Of a stretch of 53,833 bases of DNA, positions 16,029 to 24,714 are shown in pieces. Made by a program: the position numbers and the translations under genes. The first letter of the stretch is position 1; each line of letters begins with the position of its first letter. This stretch comes from Candidatus Methanoperedens sp. Lineage in GTDB: Archaea > Halobacteriota > Methanosarcinia > Methanosarcinales > Methanoperedenaceae. The notes beneath the pieces were generated by a model that saw only the letters and a program-made list of their open reading frames with translations, was not told where the DNA came from and searched no databases. The stretch spans positions 1 to 53,833 of the forward strand of contig JAPMTS010000009.1 in assembly GCA_026552955.1 (NCBI GenBank), in the 5' to 3' direction.

Positions 16029-17066
16029 TCAAATATTGTAATCTTTCTTGATGGTTTCTATCTCGGGCAACAATATATAATCCAGTGATGTCCCTTTAGC
16101 TTTCTTTACCTGCATTGTTTCAATAAGCTGCGAATAGCTTCCGCCAGCAAGACCATTTGCAATGATCGCAGCACCCTGGGCGGCTTCCTTAACGGTCTTT
16201 GTCCCAAAACCTTCCAGCCTTCTTACATTAGCAATGCGGTGTTTCATTTCATCAAAAATACCCTCAACTCTTGATATCCTGCCTGAGACAAGTATTTCCC
16301 AGGGATCAACAGATGACGTAAGCTGGAGTATATCTTTGATTGCACCCTCAATATAGGCATTCAAAGCATCTTTATTTTGCATTAATCCTTCAGGGCTTCT
16401 TGCGAGTTTCTCAACCCCTCCTTTAAATACAAGCTCTTTATTGAAACTCCCCAAAAGATAGGCAAGCTCTGAATCCATTCCCCCCAATGATAGAAAACCT
16501 ATATTTCCGGTACTGCCACCGATGCCATCCACAATCTTCCCTTTTTGTACAGCAATGGCGGCAGTATATCCGAATCCCATTTCCAGCAAAATAAATGAGG
16601 TTTCGTTGTATCCTATTTTATATCTTAAAGCCTGGTCACGTATTCCAAGAGCGGCACAACATAGTTTATCCGCCGTACCCATGTCGATCCTATTCAATTT
16701 CCTGTAGGAAGGTACTGTAGGAAGATGGATTACTCCAGGAATAAAAAATACAGGCAGGTTACTATCTTGCATCTGCTTTATGGATGCACGAAGTCCAAGG
16801 AGACTCTTCTTGTCCCCCTTTTTGATAAGCGACATAAGAAATAATTCCCTTTCCCCAATATCTTTGATATTTGTGACCGGAATACCAAAACCCGACGGTC
16901 CTACAACAAGGTCAGCCCCTGTTTCGATTATGATACTTGAAAGCAGTGCAGGTTCTTTGTTTATGTCCTTTGTGGATATTGATACATCAAGAATTATTTT
17001 TTCATCATCAAGACCGCAAAGATCAAAACTTTTTGTTCCCGGGTCTATACCGATTACTCTTACCAT
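16029..17066 (-). CDS. DUF1464 family protein (ASKHA-fold, kinase-like)
   Basis: 345 residues with an ASKHA-type phosphate-binding start, VIGIDPGTKSFDLCGL, and a second glycine-rich motif GFGYTAAIAVQKGKIVDGIGG. DUF1464 proteins are archaeal and have been suggested to resemble acetate/butyrate kinases, but I know of no established activity. Length is normal. It is divergent in role from its neighbours: tRNA genes downstream and a 58-residue zinc-knuckle protein gene 33 bp upstream on the same strand, which could form an operon with it. Confidence 0.8.
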   Translation of the reverse strand: MVRVIGIDPGTKSFDLCGLDDEKIILDVSISTKDINKEPALLSSIIIETGADLVVGPSGFGIPVTNIKDIGERELFLMSLIKKGDKKSLLGLRASIKQMQDSNLPVFFIPGVIHLPTVPSYRKLNRIDMGTADKLCCAALGIRDQALRYKIGYNETSFILLEMGFGYTAAIAVQKGKIVDGIGGSTGNIGFLSLGGMDSELAYLLGSFNKELVFKGGVEKLARSPEGLMQNKDALNAYIEGAIKDILQLTSSVDPWEILVSGRISRVEGIFDEMKHRIANVRRLEGFGTKTVKEAAQGAAIIANGLAGGSYSQLIETMQVKKAKGTSLDYILLPEIETIKKDYNI

Positions 17067-17098
17067 ATCCCCAAGTTATCATACTATCTCATTAATGT

Positions 17099-17275
17099 TT
17101 ATGTTTTTGCTGGCCTGCGCTCAATAACTTTTACCCAGTGGCCTGTACTGACCTCGGCAATTATCGGGGTATTTGGCGCAAGCTCGTCATAACATATGGT
17201 CTCAAGCGGATGATCCTCACCACCGCATATCGGACATTTTTCAGAATATGTTTTTCTTTTCCCAAAAGTTGACAT
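17099..17275 (-). CDS. Small zinc-knuckle protein (58 aa)
   Basis: 58 residues: MSTFGKRKTYSEKCPICGGE, then a region with ICYDEL and a C-terminal GHWVKVIERRPAKT. CPIC, a downstream Cys and His residues could bind one zinc ion. A purine-rich stretch precedes the ATG on the minus strand (GGGAGGTTTCT), a good Shine-Dalgarno match. It lies upstream of the DUF1464 gene in the same direction. Conserved-looking but not a family I can name. Confidence 0.7.
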   Translation of the reverse strand: MSTFGKRKTYSEKCPICGGEDHPLETICYDELAPNTPIIAEVSTGHWVKVIERRPAKT

Positions 17276-17384
17276 AGAAACCTCCCAATGATTATATTTC
17301 TGGCCTGATGAGCCTTAAGAGTATTGGTTGATCTGGCATAGTTTTTTATTATCTCTCGTTATTATGGATTTAGAATAAGGGATT

Positions 17385-18638
17385 ATGATGCAGGCAGAAA
17401 TATACGACAGAGTTGGCGTGGAAACAAAAGGCGTTAAGTATGAGGGAACATTAATGCCTTCACAGACGGACAGGATAGTCTTAAAATTAAAAAATGGTTA
17501 TAATATCGGGATAGAAAAGGAATCAGCGCATATAACCCTGCTTGATAAGAAAGAAGAAACCTCCACCCATACCGGGCCGGTCAGCACTGGAAAAAAGAAA
17601 AATGAAAAGCTTCCCAACATTTCAATACTTTCAACCGGCGGCACAATTGCAAGCAAGATAGATTATCGCACAGGAGCTGTGAATTCGCAATTCTCGGCAG
17701 ATGATGTTCTTCGCGCGATCCCCGAACTTGAAGAAATAGCAAATTACAAATGCCGGATGATCTACAGCATTCTGAGTGAAAATATGCGCCCATCATACTG
17801 GATAGAGCTGGCACAGGCAGTATATGAGGAAATAAAAAATGGCGCTGATGGCATCATAATTACTCACGGCACAGATACAATGATGTATACTGCTGCAGCA
17901 CTTTCTTTTATGATCGAGACGCCAGTCCCCATCGTGCTTGTGGGTTCCCAGCGAAGCGCGGACAGGCCAAGCAGTGATAATGCCATGAACGCGATATGCG
18001 CAGCTAAAGTTGCCGCCAGTGATATAGCTGAAGTCTGTGTTGTGATGCATGGCTCAACAAGTGATGATTTTTGTTCTATCCACAGGGGAACAAAAGTTAG
18101 GAAGATGCATACATCGCAGCGCGATGCTTTCCAGTCGATAAACGCAAGGCCAATAGGGTATGTTGAATATCCGTCCGGAGCTATCAAAATAGGAGCCTCA
18201 TATGTAAAAAGGGGGGAAAGAAAACTCGCGATTCATGAAAAGCTTGAATCCAAATGCGCCCTGATAAAATATGTCACAGGTGCAAGTAGTGAATCTCTTC
18301 TCTTCCATTCGGTTTCTGGATATAAGGGTATTGTGATAGAAGGTACAGGTCTGGGTCATGTTTCTACCGAGTGGGTCCCTCTTATAAGAACAGTCACAAA
18401 TGCAGGTATCCCGGTGGTTGTGACTTCACAATGCATAAACGGGAGGGTATGCGATCGTGTTTATGATACCGGCAGGGATATGTTAAAAGCAGGTACGATC
18501 GAAAGTGAAGATATGCTGTCTGAGGTAGCTCTCGTAAAATTAATGTGGGTGTTGGGGCAGACCCAAAACATTGAAGATGCAAAAGTCATGATGCATACTA
18601 ATATCGCTGGCGAGCTCACTCGCAGTACTCGTTCATGA
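17385..18638 (+). CDS. gatD: Glutamyl-tRNA(Gln) amidotransferase subunit D
   Basis: 417-residue asparaginase-like subunit of the archaeal GatDE complex, which releases ammonia from an amide donor for conversion of Glu-tRNA(Gln) to Gln-tRNA(Gln). N-terminal barrel domain (residues 1-80), then the type I asparaginase fold with [19 protein letters not shown] (catalytic Thr) and [17 protein letters not shown] (Thr-Asp pair). AAGGGA lies upstream; the ATG doublet at 17385/17388 leaves a one-codon ambiguity. gatE, often next to gatD, is not here: the following 800 bp hold the hairpin array and then moaC on the other strand. Confidence 0.95.
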   Translation: MMQAEIYDRVGVETKGVKYEGTLMPSQTDRIVLKLKNGYNIGIEKESAHITLLDKKEETSTHTGPVSTGKKKNEKLPNISILSTGGTIASKIDYRTGAVNSQFSADDVLRAIPELEEIANYKCRMIYSILSENMRPSYWIELAQAVYEEIKNGADGIIITHGTDTMMYTAAALSFMIETPVPIVLVGSQRSADRPSSDNAMNAICAAKVAASDIAEVCVVMHGSTSDDFCSIHRGTKVRKMHTSQRDAFQSINARPIGYVEYPSGAIKIGASYVKRGERKLAIHEKLESKCALIKYVTGASSESLLFHSVSGYKGIVIEGTGLGHVSTEWVPLIRTVTNAGIPVVVTSQCINGRVCDRVYDTGRDMLKAGTIESEDMLSEVALVKLMWVLGQTQNIEDAKVMMHTNIAGELTRSTRS

Positions 18639-18713
18639 TGAGTATGATTATAATTATTTTAATTATAGAATATATAGGTAAATATTAAATAGTATAAGAA
18701 CATTATACAGTTT

Positions 18714-18786
18714 GCTGTAGGACCGGGCGCCTAATGCCTTTAGTACCCTCAGTCTCCTTCGACCCATCGTTTTTATTAGGCGCCTG
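18714..18786 (+). ncRNA. Predicted small RNA, hairpin unit 1
   Basis: Stem arms GGCGCCTAAT (18726-18735) and ATTAGGCGCC (18775-18784) are perfect; outer G-U and C-G pairs extend the stem to 12 bp. The 39-nt loop, GCCTTTAGTACCCTCAGTCT onward, is conserved in all copies. A TATA-like ATTAAATAG lies 21 bp upstream, placing a start site near 18714 by usual archaeal spacing. The upstream spacer here differs from those of the other copies while the box distance is kept. No Shine-Dalgarno or convincing reading frame. Confidence 0.55.
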
Positions 18787-18927
18787 TAACTACACCATTT
18801 TTCCAAAAACAAATTTATTATGGATTTGTAATTATTCACTTCAGAACATTTATGATGATGAGCATAATTATTCACATGAAAGAATATATCAGTTAATATT
18901 AAATACTTTCAAATCATCATTAATATG

Positions 18928-19000
18928 GCTGTAGGATCGGGCGCCTAATGCCTTTAGTACCCTCAGTCTCCTTCGACCCATCGTTTTTATTAGGCGCCTG
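18928..19000 (+). ncRNA. Predicted small RNA, hairpin unit 2
   Basis: Same core as unit 1 with arms at 18940-18949 and 18989-18998 and an identical loop. One substitution just outside the stem (GGATCGGG versus GGACCGGG) and one in the 3' flank (TGTATCTACACC). The TATA-like ATTAAATAC is 21 bp upstream. Transcription is predicted, not shown. Confidence 0.55.
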
Positions 19001-19141
19001 TATCTACACCTTTTCCAAAAACAAATTTATTATGGATTTGCTTATTGATTCACTTCAGAACAATCATCATAATGAGCATAATTATTCACATGAAAGAATA
19101 TATCAGTTAATATTAAATACTTTCAAATCATCATTAATATT

Positions 19142-19214
19142 GCTGTAGGATCGGGCGCCTAATGCCTTTAGTACCCTCAGTCTCCTTCGACCCATCGTTT
19201 TTATTAGGCGCCTG
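19142..19214 (+). ncRNA. Predicted small RNA, hairpin unit 3
   Basis: Arms at 19154-19163 and 19203-19212, loop identical to units 1 and 2, TATA-like ATTAAATAC 21 bp upstream. The 3' spacer differs from unit 1 at a few positions (for example TACGCTTTTTTC in place of TACACCATTTTT). Confidence 0.55.
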
Positions 19215-19353
19215 TAACTACGCTTTTTTCAAAAACAAATTTATTATGGATTTGTAATTATTCACTTCAGAACAATCATCATAATGAGTATAATTATTCA
19301 CATGAAAGAATATATCAGTTAATATTAAATACTTTCAAATCATCATCAATATT

Positions 19354-19427
19354 GCTGTAGGATCAGGCGCCTAATGCCTTTAGTACCCCTCAGTCTCCTT
19401 CGACCCATCGTTTTTATTAGGCGCCTG
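19354..19427 (+). ncRNA. Predicted small RNA, hairpin unit 4 (last, without spacer)
   Basis: Arms at 19366-19375 and 19416-19425. The loop has one extra C (TACCCCTCAG), and the base at the outer pair is A instead of G, turning the G-U pair of the other copies into A-U. That substitution keeps pairing and favours an RNA-level structure. The copy ends at CTGCACAGC and abuts the moaC stop codon at 19436, so it may also form the 3' region of the converging moaC transcript. Confidence 0.55.
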
Positions 19428-19435
19428 CACAGCAT

Positions 19436-19900
19436 CTATTCATCTTTCATCTTTTCAATTACAAAGATATTTTTGATCATTGTAGACGGATAGTTCCCAG
19501 TTTTGTCCTTTTCAACTGATTTTACCATGTCCCATATTACCAGGAGAGCTACGCTTACCCCATGAAGAGCTTCCATTTCAACACCGGTTTTTCCAACGGA
19601 TTTTACTTCAACAATCACTTTCACATTTTCCACGCCGAGTTCGAATTGGACATCAATACCTGTTAATGATATCTGATGACACATCGGAATCACGCAAGAA
19701 GTGTTCTTTATGGCCAGTACAGAAGCTATTCGCGCCGTTTCAAGCACCGATCCCTTTTCAATTTCCTTATTCCTGATAGCATCAATTGTCTGGGGCTTTA
19801 GCTGTATCTCACCGGTGGCTTTTGCGCGTCTTACTACATCATTTTTTCCACTTATATCCACCATCTTAGCCCTTCCGTCCTCGATATGTGAAAATTTCAT
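19436..19900 (-). CDS. moaC: Cyclic pyranopterin monophosphate synthase MoaC
   Basis: 154 residues; second step of molybdenum/tungsten cofactor synthesis, converting the MoaA product into cPMP. Conserved blocks: MVDISGKNDVVRRA, VIPMCHQISLTGID, and TGVEMEALHGVSVALL with the catalytic region, then a Lys-rich end. Length is normal. It overlaps the nnr gene stop upstream by four bases (ATGA-type coupling). Mo/W cofactor fits formylmethanofuran dehydrogenase and other oxidoreductases of such archaea. Confidence 0.95.
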   Translation of the reverse strand: MKFSHIEDGRAKMVDISGKNDVVRRAKATGEIQLKPQTIDAIRNKEIEKGSVLETARIASVLAIKNTSCVIPMCHQISLTGIDVQFELGVENVKVIVEVKSVGKTGVEMEALHGVSVALLVIWDMVKSVEKDKTGNYPSTMIKNIFVIEKMKDE

Positions 19901-21354
19901 TGTTTCATCACCATGGGAATGCAGTCAATGATATCAGTCGCAAGAAGGCCATATCCAAATTCTGCAAATGCAAGGTCACCGGCAGCGCCATTAATAAATG
20001 CCCCGCAAGCAGCGGCTTCAAGAGGTGATTTACATCCTGCAAACAGCGCCCCTGTCAGACCCGCCAGGACATCACCGGTTCCTCCTACGGTCATACCTGA
20101 ATTGCCTGTCCGGTTGGCCCTGACCTCAGAGCCATCGGATATAAGGTCAATTACGCCTTTCAATAATACCGTGACTTCATTTTTTTGTGCAAAATCATTA
20201 ATGAACCTGACCCTTTCTTTTTGTTCCGCCGGTACATCACGACCTGATACCCTTTTCATCTCAGCGGCATGAGGAGTGATTATAATATTCTTATTAAAAA
20301 GTGGGACAAAGCTTGATGATAGGGCATCTGCATCAATAATTGCTTTCTTGCATAATGGAATTATCTTTTTAATGGCCAAAAGTGTTTCTTCTGCATTCCC
20401 AAGACCCATGCCCATCACGACGACATCGTGTTTTTCAATAAGCCTGACAAGAATTGGTACATCATCTTCCATAAGTATATCTCCGTGAAGTTTTTTTACG
20501 ATGAGATTGGGCGAAAAAGATGCGATAATATCAGAAACACTTTTTGGCGCAGCAACCGTAACGATATCGGTACCAGCCCGAAGAGCCCCCAGGGCTGCAA
20601 GTGCCGGGGCTCCTGAATATGGTCCGCCCCCTATGATGAGAACTCTTCCGGCATCGCCTTTATGGCTTATCGCTGGTCTTTTTATAAAAGGCTGGATATC
20701 ACCCGGCCCAGCATAAAATTCTGCTTCAGCAGGTATACCTATATCAACCACACTGACTTCACCGGTGTATTTATGGGCGTTTTCAGGAAGCAAACCTACT
20801 TTCATTTTATGAAAAGTAAGCGTCAGTCCTGCATGTACTGCTTTTTCAAAATCTCCTCCATCCGGGTCAAGACCGGACGGTACATCCACTGAAATCACAA
20901 AAGCACCGGAGTCATTTATAAGATCTATAAATGTGGATTCTGGATCATGGATTTTCCCGCGAACGCCTGTTCCAAATATCCCGTCAATTATCACCCTGGC
21001 CTTTTCCAATATGGAATGGTCGAAATCTGTTAAATTCACTATTTCGATCAGCCGGATGGAAGTCTTTTCAAGAGCATTCCAGTTATGCAGCGCCTGGGGT
21101 GTTTTTATCTCTTCCTTTTTCCCAAGGAGGATCACAGTGACATCATATTCACCCAGGTGTCGCGCTGCTACGAAAGCATCACCCCCATTATTGCCTCTTC
21201 CTGCTATGATCACAACACTGCCGGAACGTATTCTTTCTTTCACAGCGCGGGCAAGGGCAGCACCGGCATTTTCCATGAGCTGGAGACGTTTTATCCCGAG
21301 GTATTCACAATTTGCATCGATGGCTGCCATCCGGGATGAAGTAATTGCTTGCAT
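19897..21354 (-). CDS. nnr: Bifunctional NAD(P)H-hydrate repair enzyme (epimerase + dehydratase)
   Basis: 485 residues repairing hydrated NAD(P)H. The N-terminal YjeF/NnrE epimerase domain (about 1-210) has LMENAGAALA, IIAGRGNNGGDAFVAARHL and VSVDVPSGLDPDGG; the C-terminal NnrD ADP/ATP-dependent dehydratase domain has KGDAGRVLIIGGGPYSGAPALA and NSGMTVGGTGDVLAGLTGAL. ATG 21354 (MQAITSSRM) is chosen over an upstream codon at 21486, because the longer form adds 44 non-homologous residues overlapping the divergent gene. moaC is coupled downstream. Confidence 0.92.
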   Translation of the reverse strand: MQAITSSRMAAIDANCEYLGIKRLQLMENAGAALARAVKERIRSGSVVIIAGRGNNGGDAFVAARHLGEYDVTVILLGKKEEIKTPQALHNWNALEKTSIRLIEIVNLTDFDHSILEKARVIIDGIFGTGVRGKIHDPESTFIDLINDSGAFVISVDVPSGLDPDGGDFEKAVHAGLTLTFHKMKVGLLPENAHKYTGEVSVVDIGIPAEAEFYAGPGDIQPFIKRPAISHKGDAGRVLIIGGGPYSGAPALAALGALRAGTDIVTVAAPKSVSDIIASFSPNLIVKKLHGDILMEDDVPILVRLIEKHDVVVMGMGLGNAEETLLAIKKIIPLCKKAIIDADALSSSFVPLFNKNIIITPHAAEMKRVSGRDVPAEQKERVRFINDFAQKNEVTVLLKGVIDLISDGSEVRANRTGNSGMTVGGTGDVLAGLTGALFAGCKSPLEAAACGAFINGAAGDLAFAEFGYGLLATDIIDCIPMVMKQ

Positions 21355-21465
21355 ATAGTGATAATCAGCACATGAACACTTATATTTTAGTAATATGTTC
21401 AGGGGATATAGTGAAATAAGATATGATATATTCAAGAGCATCAAATGATCCAGAGGCCTCAACAA

Positions 21466-21957
21466 ATGGAAATAAAACAATCTCACCTTAAACGTGTCCA
21501 GACAATCGCTGATTACCAGTTCGGGCGTGGAGCGGGCGAAATCCTGTTCTGCGATAATGTTGTATTCCAGTTATCCACAACTAAAAGGATTCGGCAGATA
21601 CTCCTTGATAACGAGCGCATAGCAACGATCAGGGCAAAGGACGGCATGCTGACGCTTAGCATCAAGGGAGCAAGAAAGCTTCATGAATTCATAAAATATC
21701 CGGGACAGAGAGTCACGGTGAACAGTGATGCAGCGCCATTTGTGGCAAAAGGAAAAACAGCATTTTCGCGTCATATTGCCACTGTGGATCCGGAAATACG
21801 AGCGGGACAGGAGGTTCTTGTGGTGGATGAAAATGACCGCCTGCTTGCAACGGGAAAAACAATGCTATCCGCTCTTGAAATGCAGGTATTCAAGAAAGGT
21901 ATAGCGGTAGATGTAAGAAGCGGAATAGAAACAAAAGATAAGCCGGATAGCGATTGA
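21466..21957 (+). CDS. PUA-domain protein (archaeosine transglycosylase-like)
   Basis: 163 residues related to the C-terminal part of archaeal tRNA-guanine transglycosylase/ArcS-type proteins. The N-terminal part (ADYQFGRGAGEILF) matches the pre-PUA domain and the last ~80 residues (GQRVTVNSDAAPFVAKGKTAFSRH... GQEVLVVDENDRLLATGKTML) form a PUA RNA-binding domain. It lacks a catalytic domain. ATG 21466 is favoured by AGAGG nine bases upstream; ATG 21445 is possible. It is divergent from nnr. An RNA-binding role in tRNA modification is inferred. Confidence 0.82.
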   Translation: MEIKQSHLKRVQTIADYQFGRGAGEILFCDNVVFQLSTTKRIRQILLDNERIATIRAKDGMLTLSIKGARKLHEFIKYPGQRVTVNSDAAPFVAKGKTAFSRHIATVDPEIRAGQEVLVVDENDRLLATGKTMLSALEMQVFKKGIAVDVRSGIETKDKPDSD

Positions 21958-22053
21958 ACACGTTCTTTTTAGCCCCAGAATATTACTGAGAGTTATCTAT
22001 AAGCATCGAAAATATTATATATGGTAATGTTGTAGTATGCTCAGGTGAAGTTA

Positions 22054-23322
22054 ATGAGCCACGTCATCGGATTAAAATGCAGGGAATGCGGAGCCCAGTA
22101 CCCTGCTGTCATCCAGAATACATGTTATGAGTGCTTCGGGCCTCTTGAAGTCAATTACGATTGGGATTATATTTCGGATCATATCAGCAAAGAGAAGATT
22201 GCAGCAGGTCCAAAATCCATCTGGAGATATGCTGACCTCCTGCCGCTTGAGTCGGACAAACGCATTGACCTGGGGGCTGGTTTCAATAAACTTCATCATG
22301 CACAGCGCCTTGGCGCAGCATTGGGGCTTGAAGAGCTCTATATTCTTGATGAATCCGTGAATCCTACAAATTCATTCAAGGACAGGGTAACGTCGGTTGC
22401 AATTTCAAAAGCTATCGAATTTGATGTAAAAGCCGTGGGATGTGCAAGCACAGGCAACCTTGCGGCAGCAGTTGGCGCTCATGCGGCAAAAGCCGGACTT
22501 CCGGCGTATATTTTCATACCTTCGACTATCGAGCTGGGAAAGATCGTGCAGATGCTCATCTACGGTCCTAATGTCATCGCTGTGGAAGGTACATACGATG
22601 ATGCCAACCGTCTTGCAAGCGAAGTTGCAGATTCCCATCCGGATTGGGCTTTTGTGAACATCAATATCCGCCCATATTATACGGAAGGTTCAAAGACGCT
22701 GGCCTACGAAACAGCTGAACAGCTAAAATGGCAGGTTCCTGATCACATAGTGGCACCCATGGCAAGTGGAGCCTTGCTTTGCGCAATATCGCGCGGATTC
22801 AAGGAACTTGAACGCGTCGGACTTGTTGATAACTCAAAAGTAAAAATATCGGGATCACAGCCTCTTAACTGTTCTCCCATATCCTGTGCAGTCCAGAAGA
22901 ACAGCGAAGTCATTCCTGTCAGAAATTTTGAGACCGTAGCTCACAGTCTGGCAATAGGCAATCCTGCAGACGGCTACTATGCAAAAAGGACAATCCTTGA
23001 TTCGGGCGGTTATGCGGCATCTCCCACCGATACGGAGATCATAGAAGCGATACATCTTCTTGCAAGAACAGAGGGCATATTCACAGAACCCGCCGGCGGA
23101 ACAACAGTGGCCGGGCTTAAGAAGCTTGTTGAAAGCGGACATATCAAGCATGATGAAAGGGTGGTTGTTTATGTGACCGGAAACGGTCTTAAAGCGCAGG
23201 ACACCATGCTAAAGTCATTACAGCGCCCGCCAGTGATAAAACCAATGATCAGCGAGTTTGAGCGCCTTACTGCGCCCGGTCTTGACATCCTTGGACAAAA
23301 AGCAGATCCTGTGCATTCATAA
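22054..23322 (+). CDS. thrC: Threonine synthase
   Basis: 422 residues, PLP enzyme converting O-phosphohomoserine to threonine. An N-terminal zinc-ribbon-like segment (LKCRECGAQYPA... CYECFGPLEV) precedes the PLP fold; the PLP-binding lysine is in NPTNSFKDR, and the phosphate-binding loop is GCASTGNLAAAVGAHAA. ATG 22054 is chosen as AGGTGA lies five bases upstream; the in-frame GTG at 22045 lies within that site. A ThiS/MoaD-like small protein gene follows after 11 bp, implying cotranscription. Confidence 0.92.
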   Translation: MSHVIGLKCRECGAQYPAVIQNTCYECFGPLEVNYDWDYISDHISKEKIAAGPKSIWRYADLLPLESDKRIDLGAGFNKLHHAQRLGAALGLEELYILDESVNPTNSFKDRVTSVAISKAIEFDVKAVGCASTGNLAAAVGAHAAKAGLPAYIFIPSTIELGKIVQMLIYGPNVIAVEGTYDDANRLASEVADSHPDWAFVNINIRPYYTEGSKTLAYETAEQLKWQVPDHIVAPMASGALLCAISRGFKELERVGLVDNSKVKISGSQPLNCSPISCAVQKNSEVIPVRNFETVAHSLAIGNPADGYYAKRTILDSGGYAASPTDTEIIEAIHLLARTEGIFTEPAGGTTVAGLKKLVESGHIKHDERVVVYVTGNGLKAQDTMLKSLQRPPVIKPMISEFERLTAPGLDILGQKADPVHS

Positions 23323-23333
23323 AGGTGATTTAA

Positions 23334-23609
23334 ATGGTAAAAATAAGATTCTCTTCAGCATTAAGCAATGTAACACACGCACGCGAAACGACACTTGAAT
23401 TAGGGGATACGACCGTAAAAACAGTTCTTGAGAAGCTTGTCCAGCAGTTCGGTCCTGATTTTGAGAAGCGCATACTTGACAAGGGCGAAGTACGAAGATT
23501 TGTGAACTTGTATGTGAACGGCGAGGACATAAGACATTTGAGTGGTCTTGACAGCCCTATTAAGGATGCAGATGAGATATCAATTCTTCCTGCTGTCAGC
23601 GGTGGGTAG
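23334..23609 (+). CDS. MoaD/ThiS-family small archaeal modifier-like protein
   Basis: 91 residues with a beta-grasp pattern and a C-terminal diglycine (ILPAVSGG), the requirement for adenylation and either thiocarboxylate formation (MoaD role) or isopeptide conjugation (SAMP role). Sequence start MVKIRFSSALSNVT fits MoaD. Located 11 bp after threonine synthase and before hisI, away from moaC, so the choice between sulfur carrier and protein modifier is open. AAGGTGATTTAA precedes the ATG. Confidence 0.85.
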   Translation: MVKIRFSSALSNVTHARETTLELGDTTVKTVLEKLVQQFGPDFEKRILDKGEVRRFVNLYVNGEDIRHLSGLDSPIKDADEISILPAVSGG

Positions 23610-23637
23610 GATTTTTCATTTCTTTTTCTGAAGGTTC

Positions 23638-24003
23638 ATGGATATCAAGGATTTAACATTTGAAGATGGACTGGTCACGGCGATTGCCCAGGATCACAAG
23701 ACAGGCGAAGTTCTCATGGTCGCATTCATGGATAAGGAAGCCCTGAAAAAGACCATCGAGACAAAAAGAGGTTATTACTGGAGCAGGTCAAGGCGTAAAC
23801 TCTGGAAAAAGGGGGAAAGCTCAGGACATGAGCAGATCGTTCACGACATATTGATAGACTGCGATGCAGATGCAGTACTGCTTAAGATCGAGCAGATAGG
23901 AGGGGCATGCCATACCGGATACAGGTCGTGTTTTTACAGGACTATAGAGGGTGAAGTCATCGGTGAGAAGCTATTCGAGCCTGATGATGTGTATAAGAAG
24001 TGA
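23638..24003 (+). CDS. hisI: Phosphoribosyl-AMP cyclohydrolase
   Basis: 121 residues, third step of histidine synthesis. Conserved blocks: [32 protein letters not shown], the metal-binding [10 protein letters not shown] and the zinc-binding [14 protein letters not shown]. Monofunctional (no HisE fusion), as usual in archaea. It follows the MoaD-like gene by 28 bp in the same direction. Confidence 0.95.
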   Translation: MDIKDLTFEDGLVTAIAQDHKTGEVLMVAFMDKEALKKTIETKRGYYWSRSRRKLWKKGESSGHEQIVHDILIDCDADAVLLKIEQIGGACHTGYRSCFYRTIEGEVIGEKLFEPDDVYKK

Positions 24004-24062
24004 AAGTTGCGATCTTATTCATATCAAATGTTTCTCTAAGAGGCTATCTTATAATACATCCA

Positions 24063-24100
24063 TTGACACCTCTCCACGACTGAAGTCGTGAGCTTTCTTC
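24063..24100 (-). repeat. Orphan IS605-like right-end tip
   Basis: On the minus strand GAAAGCTCACGACTTCAGTC then GTGGAGAGGTGTCAA, with arms CACGACT/AGTCGTG. The layout (GAA, hairpin with a TTCAG or TTTAG loop, GAGG, terminal TCAA) matches the tip of the full IS element and the tip at 15759. No transposase gene is nearby. It lies between hisI and the DJ-1-like gene. Confidence 0.55.
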
Positions 24101-24131
24101 ACCCTCCATTTCTGTAATATATCTTGATTAT

Positions 24132-24641
24132 TTATAGAGATTTCTGGATTTTCTTAACAAGCTCTCTTCCGAATGCATACAAGTCACGCGGATGCCTTGA
24201 AGTTATAAGATTTCCGTTGACAACAACTTCCTTATCTTCATACCGGACACCTGCACATTTCAGGTCGTCCCTGATACCTATGTAACAGGTCGCTTTCCTT
24301 CCTTCCATCACACCTGCTGAAACAAGCGTTTGGACACCATGACATATCGCTCCCACAGGTTTATTCTCCCTGAAAAAATAACGTGCAATATCAAGAGCCT
24401 TTTCATCAAGCCTGACCTTTTCAGGCGCCTTTCCACCTGGAAGGATCAACATGTCAAATTCTTCAGGGTCCACTTCGTTAAATGTCATATCTACACCAAT
24501 CGAATAGCCATATTCTCCTGTGATTATTCCTTTTTTCATTGATGCGACCATTATAATGACGCCTTCTTCTTTTAACCTGTTAAACGGATAGAAAAGTTCC
24601 TGGTCTTCAAAATTATCTGCGCTTAATATGAGTGCCTTCAA
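24132..24641 (-). CDS. DJ-1/PfpI superfamily protein
   Basis: 169 residues with the class I glutamine amidotransferase-like fold. The nucleophile elbow is GAICHGVQTLV (Cys100-His101); the acidic partner is in an early Glu (FEDQELFYP), and LPGGKAPEKVR gives the oxyanion loop. Family members act as proteases, deglycases or stress chaperones, so precise activity is uncertain. PfpI-type length. The usual G-P after HG is V here. Confidence 0.85.
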   Translation of the reverse strand: MKALILSADNFEDQELFYPFNRLKEEGVIIMVASMKKGIITGEYGYSIGVDMTFNEVDPEEFDMLILPGGKAPEKVRLDEKALDIARYFFRENKPVGAICHGVQTLVSAGVMEGRKATCYIGIRDDLKCAGVRYEDKEVVVNGNLITSRHPRDLYAFGRELVKKIQKSL

Positions 24642-24714
24642 TACAATTCCTCCCTTAACATGATTTTAGTTCCCTGTGATATTAAATCTTGGGATTGTTA
24701 ACAAAGAAAAATAA

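Larger units (their letters stand above)
18678..19428 (+). repeat. Tandem array of four promoter-hairpin units (periods 214, 214, 212 bp)
   Basis: Units begin GCTGTAGG at 18714, 18928, 19142 and 19354. Each has a hairpin core of about 73 bp, nearly identical in all four copies, followed (except in copy 4) by a ~140-bp AT-rich spacer with smaller variation. Each core is preceded by ATTAAATA-G/C exactly 21 bp upstream, including copy 1 whose intervening 21 bp are otherwise unrelated. The array fills the gap between the gatD stop and the moaC stop. It is not CRISPR: spacers are similar to each other and repeats are too long. Confidence 0.85.

Noticed and set aside
18663-19148. Short protein frames covering the hairpin units (for example MPLVPSVSFDPSFLLGAC)
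   Set aside because: Units repeat the same frame only because the DNA is repeated; no ribosome site, and the base change in copy 4 preserves pairing rather than codons.
18678-19428. CRISPR array
   Set aside because: Only four units, repeats ~73 bp with an inner palindrome, and the spacers are similar to one another rather than unique. No cas genes.
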